From: CAZQQN01 sp964549595
GTDB lineage: Bacteria; Bacteroidota; Bacteroidia; CAILMK01; CAYYUA01
NCBI GenBank assembly: GCA_964549595.1
Contig: CAZJWK010000115.1
Location: forward strand, 1 to 8,235
Direction: 5' to 3'
Length of the DNA: 8,235 bases
Part shown: positions 6,167 through 8,235 of the stretch, in pieces
Layout of the letters: each line of letters opens with the position of its first letter
How positions within the stretch are numbered: position 1 is the stretch's first letter
Translations under genes and position numbers: made by a program
The notes under the pieces: model-generated
What the model was told of the DNA's origin: nothing
What the model saw: only the letters and a program-made list of their open reading frames with translations
The model's database searches: none

Positions 6167-6727
6167 CTATCGATTGTGTGACTGGATAGCTGGAATTGAG
6201 TCATTTAAACGTTTTCCGAAAAGCATTTCCCTCATATATTGTCGGTCTTTTCCATTGGCATACCCTCCTTTATACAAACAAGAATCACCCATGATGATAA
6301 TATTTGCCGGTAATGACCGCTTTCCTTTTAAAGCATAAATGATTTTATTAATAGAGGAAGCTTCATAAATGGCTTTGTAAGCTTTGAAAAAATCGGAATG
6401 TTTGGTTCTTACTTTTTCACTTTCATCTTTGGTTTCATTTGTAATAGCGTAAAATCCAATATGGTTATAACCTTGTTTTTCAGCATTGTTAACAAAACTT
6501 GCAAGGTGAGGCATTTCTTTTTTACAAGGCTTACACCAGGATGCCCACGAATTAAGCATCAACGTATCAGGTAAAACAGAAGAGGTGTATTGAGTCAAAG
6601 AATCACGAAGTTCATTTACCAATGTCTTTTCCGGGCTTTGTAACTTTGTAGTTTGCTGGTTTAGAACCATGAGCAGCACAAAGCTTAAAACGAACAAAAA
6701 AGGAAATATCAAATGTTTTTTAGTCAT
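6167..6727 (-). CDS. Membrane-anchored TlpA-like thioredoxin-family protein
   Basis: A 186-residue thiol-disulfide oxidoreductase. Residues 5-23 form one hydrophobic N-terminal segment (uncleaved anchor or signal), so the domain should face the periplasm. The active site is NSWASWCKPCKKEMPHL (59-75), with Cys65 and Cys68 in WCxxC form. RSLPANIIIMGD (137-148) carries the cis-Pro (Pro140) opposite the active site, followed by the GGYANG turn. This is the TlpA/ResA/AhpC-TSA layout. It is the last gene of the ABC unit: its ATG overlaps the stop of the permease gene by 8 bases (ATGACTAA), which implies translational coupling and a common task. It could reduce or oxidise cysteines of the exported substrate or of an envelope partner. 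It ends with TAG. No strong terminator is visible downstream, only a short ACACT/AGTGT hairpin at 6095-6109. Confidence 0.85.
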   Translation of the reverse strand: MTKKHLIFPFLFVLSFVLLMVLNQQTTKLQSPEKTLVNELRDSLTQYTSSVLPDTLMLNSWASWCKPCKKEMPHLASFVNNAEKQGYNHIGFYAITNETKDESEKVRTKHSDFFKAYKAIYEASSINKIIYALKGKRSLPANIIIMGDSCLYKGGYANGKDRQYMREMLFGKRLNDSIPAIQSHNR

Positions 6728-7448
6728 AAAGTTTCCTTTTTATAAGGGTATAAAAGAGCACCAGAAAGAGGAGAAAATAACTTATCAAAAATCCACTATT
6801 ATTAACAAATAACATATGATGTCGCTCCCATTCATATAAAATTTGAAACGGTAAAAAGGTGGGAACCTCTAATAAAGCTTGCTTAATAGGGCCTATGTTC
6901 AATAAATTTTCTACCTGTTGCCATGCCATTACAAATAGCGGTGCCAGATAGCTGGGAAACAAGGCCACCAGGAACAAGACCAAAACCCCAATATACCAAA
7001 ATGAAACGGCTAAATGAAAAATATAGCCCCAGCTTACTACCTGTATTCCGTACAAGGTTTCCCCTAAAGCATTGATAAAAGCCGCTTGCAATAACCCAAG
7101 TAGCAAAGCCGCAAGCGCCATATTCAAAAGTAGCGAATGGCCCCATTGCCAACGGCTAAAACCATTCAGTAAAAACCTTTGAAAAAGCCCGTTATTAAAC
7201 AAATAAGCCCCTTCAAAGGCCAGAATGACAATCCATATCAGTTTTAAAATACTCGAGAATCCCATCCTCATGTTTCTGATTTCACTGATTTCGGATGGGG
7301 TTAATGGCATTGATACATCGGGGATAATTCCTACTCTTAAATAAGTATAAAAGCCATTGAGTAATAGACCGGTGATCATTAATATGATACCTCGCTTAGC
7401 AGTAAAAAAATAATAGAAATGACGCTTACTAACGGTTGTCCATTGCAT
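6720..7448 (-). CDS. ABC transporter permease subunit (six-helix, ABC-2-like)
   Basis: A 242-residue integral membrane protein when started at ATG 7448. A longer frame opens at TTG 7490, but ATG 7448 overlaps the ATPase stop by only 20 bases and is preferred. Six hydrophobic segments are visible at about 21-38, 64-84, 104-124, 141-163, 164-181 and 217-236. This count and the size fit an ABC-2-type half-transporter subunit. I do not recognise a specific family. The hydrophilic stretch after helix 1 (about 43-62, with MPLTPSEISEI) is probably periplasmic, and the protein ends in a positive KRKLYD tail. Its place directly behind an ABC ATPase, overlapping it, and before a TlpA-like protein supports the permease role more than its sequence does. 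The substrate is unknown. Confidence 0.7.
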   Translation of the reverse strand: MQWTTVSKRHFYYFFTAKRGIILMITGLLLNGFYTYLRVGIIPDVSMPLTPSEISEIRNMRMGFSSILKLIWIVILAFEGAYLFNNGLFQRFLLNGFSRWQWGHSLLLNMALAALLLGLLQAAFINALGETLYGIQVVSWGYIFHLAVSFWYIGVLVLFLVALFPSYLAPLFVMAWQQVENLLNIGPIKQALLEVPTFLPFQILYEWERHHMLFVNNSGFLISYFLLFLVLFYTLIKRKLYD

Positions 7449-8091
7449 GATGATAGGATGATTGCATTTGGTGATTAATAGAACCGTCAACCATATAGTA
7501 ATAGTGTCCCGAATTCAGCGACCAATTCCGGATTTGATGGGTAGTTACGAGGACCGCTGAACCCTCCAAAAGCTTTTCCCGGATCATATCGGTAATGATT
7601 TCAGTAGACCGGGTATCAACATGGGCTAATGGTTCATCCAGGAAATAAAGATCAGCTTTTTGACCTAATGCTATGGCAACCCCAAATTTTTGCCGCATAC
7701 CACTGGAAGCGGCTCCCCATTTGGTTTTTATATAGGGCCTTAATTCTAGACGATCCAGATTTGCTTGATAATTACTTATCTGATCATCCAGAGAAGGGGT
7801 TATGCCCCACAACTTCATATTGCGGCTTAGGCTAAGCTGCGGATCAAAGGGGATAGGCTGAAAGAAACCGGCTGATCGAATGCAATCAGCACCCCCCGGT
7901 AAAAAATTATTTACTGAATAATCCGGCAATAAAACCCCGCTTAGGATTTTTAGCAAATTGGATTTTCCACTGCCATTATCTCCTTGCATAATGGTGATGC
8001 ATCCACCTTTTAAGCAAAGTCTGAAAGGTTTTAATGACCAATGATAACCACTTGGCGATAAAGTTTCTGAGTTTATTATTTCTAAGGTCAT
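7429..8091 (-). CDS. ABC transporter ATP-binding protein
   Basis: A 220-residue stand-alone nucleotide-binding subunit that powers the adjacent permease at the inner membrane. Walker A is GDNGSGKSN (37-45), where the residue after GKS is Asn instead of the usual Thr. The Q-loop is GFFQP (75-79, Gln78). The signature is a divergent SSGMRQK (129-135) instead of LSGGQ. Walker B is ADLYFLDEP (146-154) with catalytic Glu153, the D-loop is LAHVDTRS, and the switch His is His185 in VTTHQ. Size and plan resemble small CcmA-like exporters. ATG 8091 (MTLEIINSE) is preferred over TTG 8124, because the 11 extra residues would be encoded by the terminator stem. First gene of an overlapping trio with permease and TlpA-like genes. 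A strong intrinsic terminator lies 9 bases upstream, so expression may depend on read-through. Confidence 0.88.
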   Translation of the reverse strand: MTLEIINSETLSPSGYHWSLKPFRLCLKGGCITIMQGDNGSGKSNLLKILSGVLLPDYSVNNFLPGGADCIRSAGFFQPIPFDPQLSLSRNMKLWGITPSLDDQISNYQANLDRLELRPYIKTKWGAASSGMRQKFGVAIALGQKADLYFLDEPLAHVDTRSTEIITDMIREKLLEGSAVLVTTHQIRNWSLNSGHYYYMVDGSINHQMQSSYHHAMDNR

Positions 8092-8100
8092 ATTCAAATT

Positions 8101-8141
8101 AAAAAAATCATGGTAGATAATCAAAAGTTACCTACCATGAT
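8101..8141 (-). terminator. Intrinsic terminator immediately upstream of the ABC ATPase
   Basis: On the minus strand ATCATGGTAG (8141-8132) pairs perfectly with CTACCATGAT (8116-8107). After a single mismatch, three more pairs (TAA/TTA) close a 7-base loop at 8127-8121. The stem runs directly into seven T residues (8107-8101). This is a textbook Rho-independent terminator for the gene ending at 8181. It ends 9 bases before the ATPase start codon, a position also typical of an attenuator. Confidence 0.8.
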
Positions 8142-8180
8142 CAGAAATTTTGTTTGTGAGAAGGGTTAGATTTTAGTCAC

Positions 8181-8235
8181 TTATTGGCTTACATCCACCT
8201 TTACTCTATCAACATCTGTCCCATAATTACCACCG
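8181..8235 (-). CDS. C-terminal fragment of an unidentified gene cut by the window edge
   Basis: One minus-strand frame enters from the window edge at 8234 and reads GGNYGTDVDRVKVDVSQ before TAA at 8183-8181. Only 17 codons are visible, so the family cannot be named. The reading is supported mainly by the strong terminator that starts 39 bases downstream in the same orientation, which requires a gene ending about here. The other two minus-strand frames were not worked out in detail. The fragment contains no Cys and no membrane segment. It could be the gene whose product or regulation is linked to the ABC unit, but nothing in the window shows that. Confidence 0.45.
   Translation of the reverse strand, partial: GGNYGTDVDRVKVDVSQ

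Noticed and set aside
5799..6338. Long plus-strand frame of 179 codons across the middle gap, including a start MNWLVLLNSDCSCN at 5883
   Set aside because: It runs 172 bases into the antisense of the TlpA-like gene. Over 5883-6070 another frame gives the much better DUF6653-like membrane pattern, so this frame is probably a shadow.

Overview
This window reads as a draft chromosomal piece from a Bacteroidota bacterium. The main pointers are a DUF547 lipoprotein, a lipoprotein peroxiredoxin with a Gln/Asn-rich linker, weak or absent Shine-Dalgarno sequences, one perfect Bacteroidota-type -7 element (TAnnTTTG) and TAA as the dominant stop codon. A run of ten Ns shows that it is a scaffolded assembly. 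No rRNA, tRNA, CRISPR array, transposase or phage gene was found.

Left part (1-5540). Most genes here look metabolic and redox-related: a flavodoxin-fold FMN reductase-like protein, a TauE/SafE-type membrane anion exporter, a DUF547 lipoprotein on the opposite strand, a TIGR04283-type glycosyltransferase (family named from arsenosugar biosynthesis loci), a small DsrE-like protein with a CxxC motif, and a membrane-anchored peroxiredoxin. Redox, sulfur and arsenic handling is a possible common theme, but the arsenosugar partner genes (radical SAM ArsS, ArsM, TIGR04282) are not in the window. The peroxiredoxin is split by the N-run exactly at its catalytic CPxC motif. Deleting the ten Ns restores one intact frame, so the gap is probably an empty scaffolding placeholder.

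Between the DsrE gene and the peroxiredoxin lie 566 bases without a gene. The first 240 of these hold four long inverted repeats almost end to end, three of them with stems of 14-16 positions. This is the most unusual non-coding structure in the window.

Middle (5541-6166). Read naively this is empty, but one plus-strand frame contains a small membrane protein resembling DUF6653. It has two in-frame TGA codons, one at a position where the family has Trp, and the C-terminal part is missing. It looks like a decaying gene. Reassignment of UGA to Trp is unlikely, because the intact genes spell Trp only as TGG.

Right part (6167-8235), all on the minus strand and visibly more AT-rich: an overlapping three-gene unit of ABC ATPase, six-helix permease and membrane-anchored TlpA-like thioredoxin. 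A strong intrinsic terminator sits 9 bases in front of the ATPase start codon, just after the 3' end of a gene that continues beyond the window. The unit is therefore either fed by read-through of that terminator or has a promoter I could not identify. The combination of exporter and thiol oxidoreductase suggests transport or maturation of a thiol-containing substrate, which remains inference.
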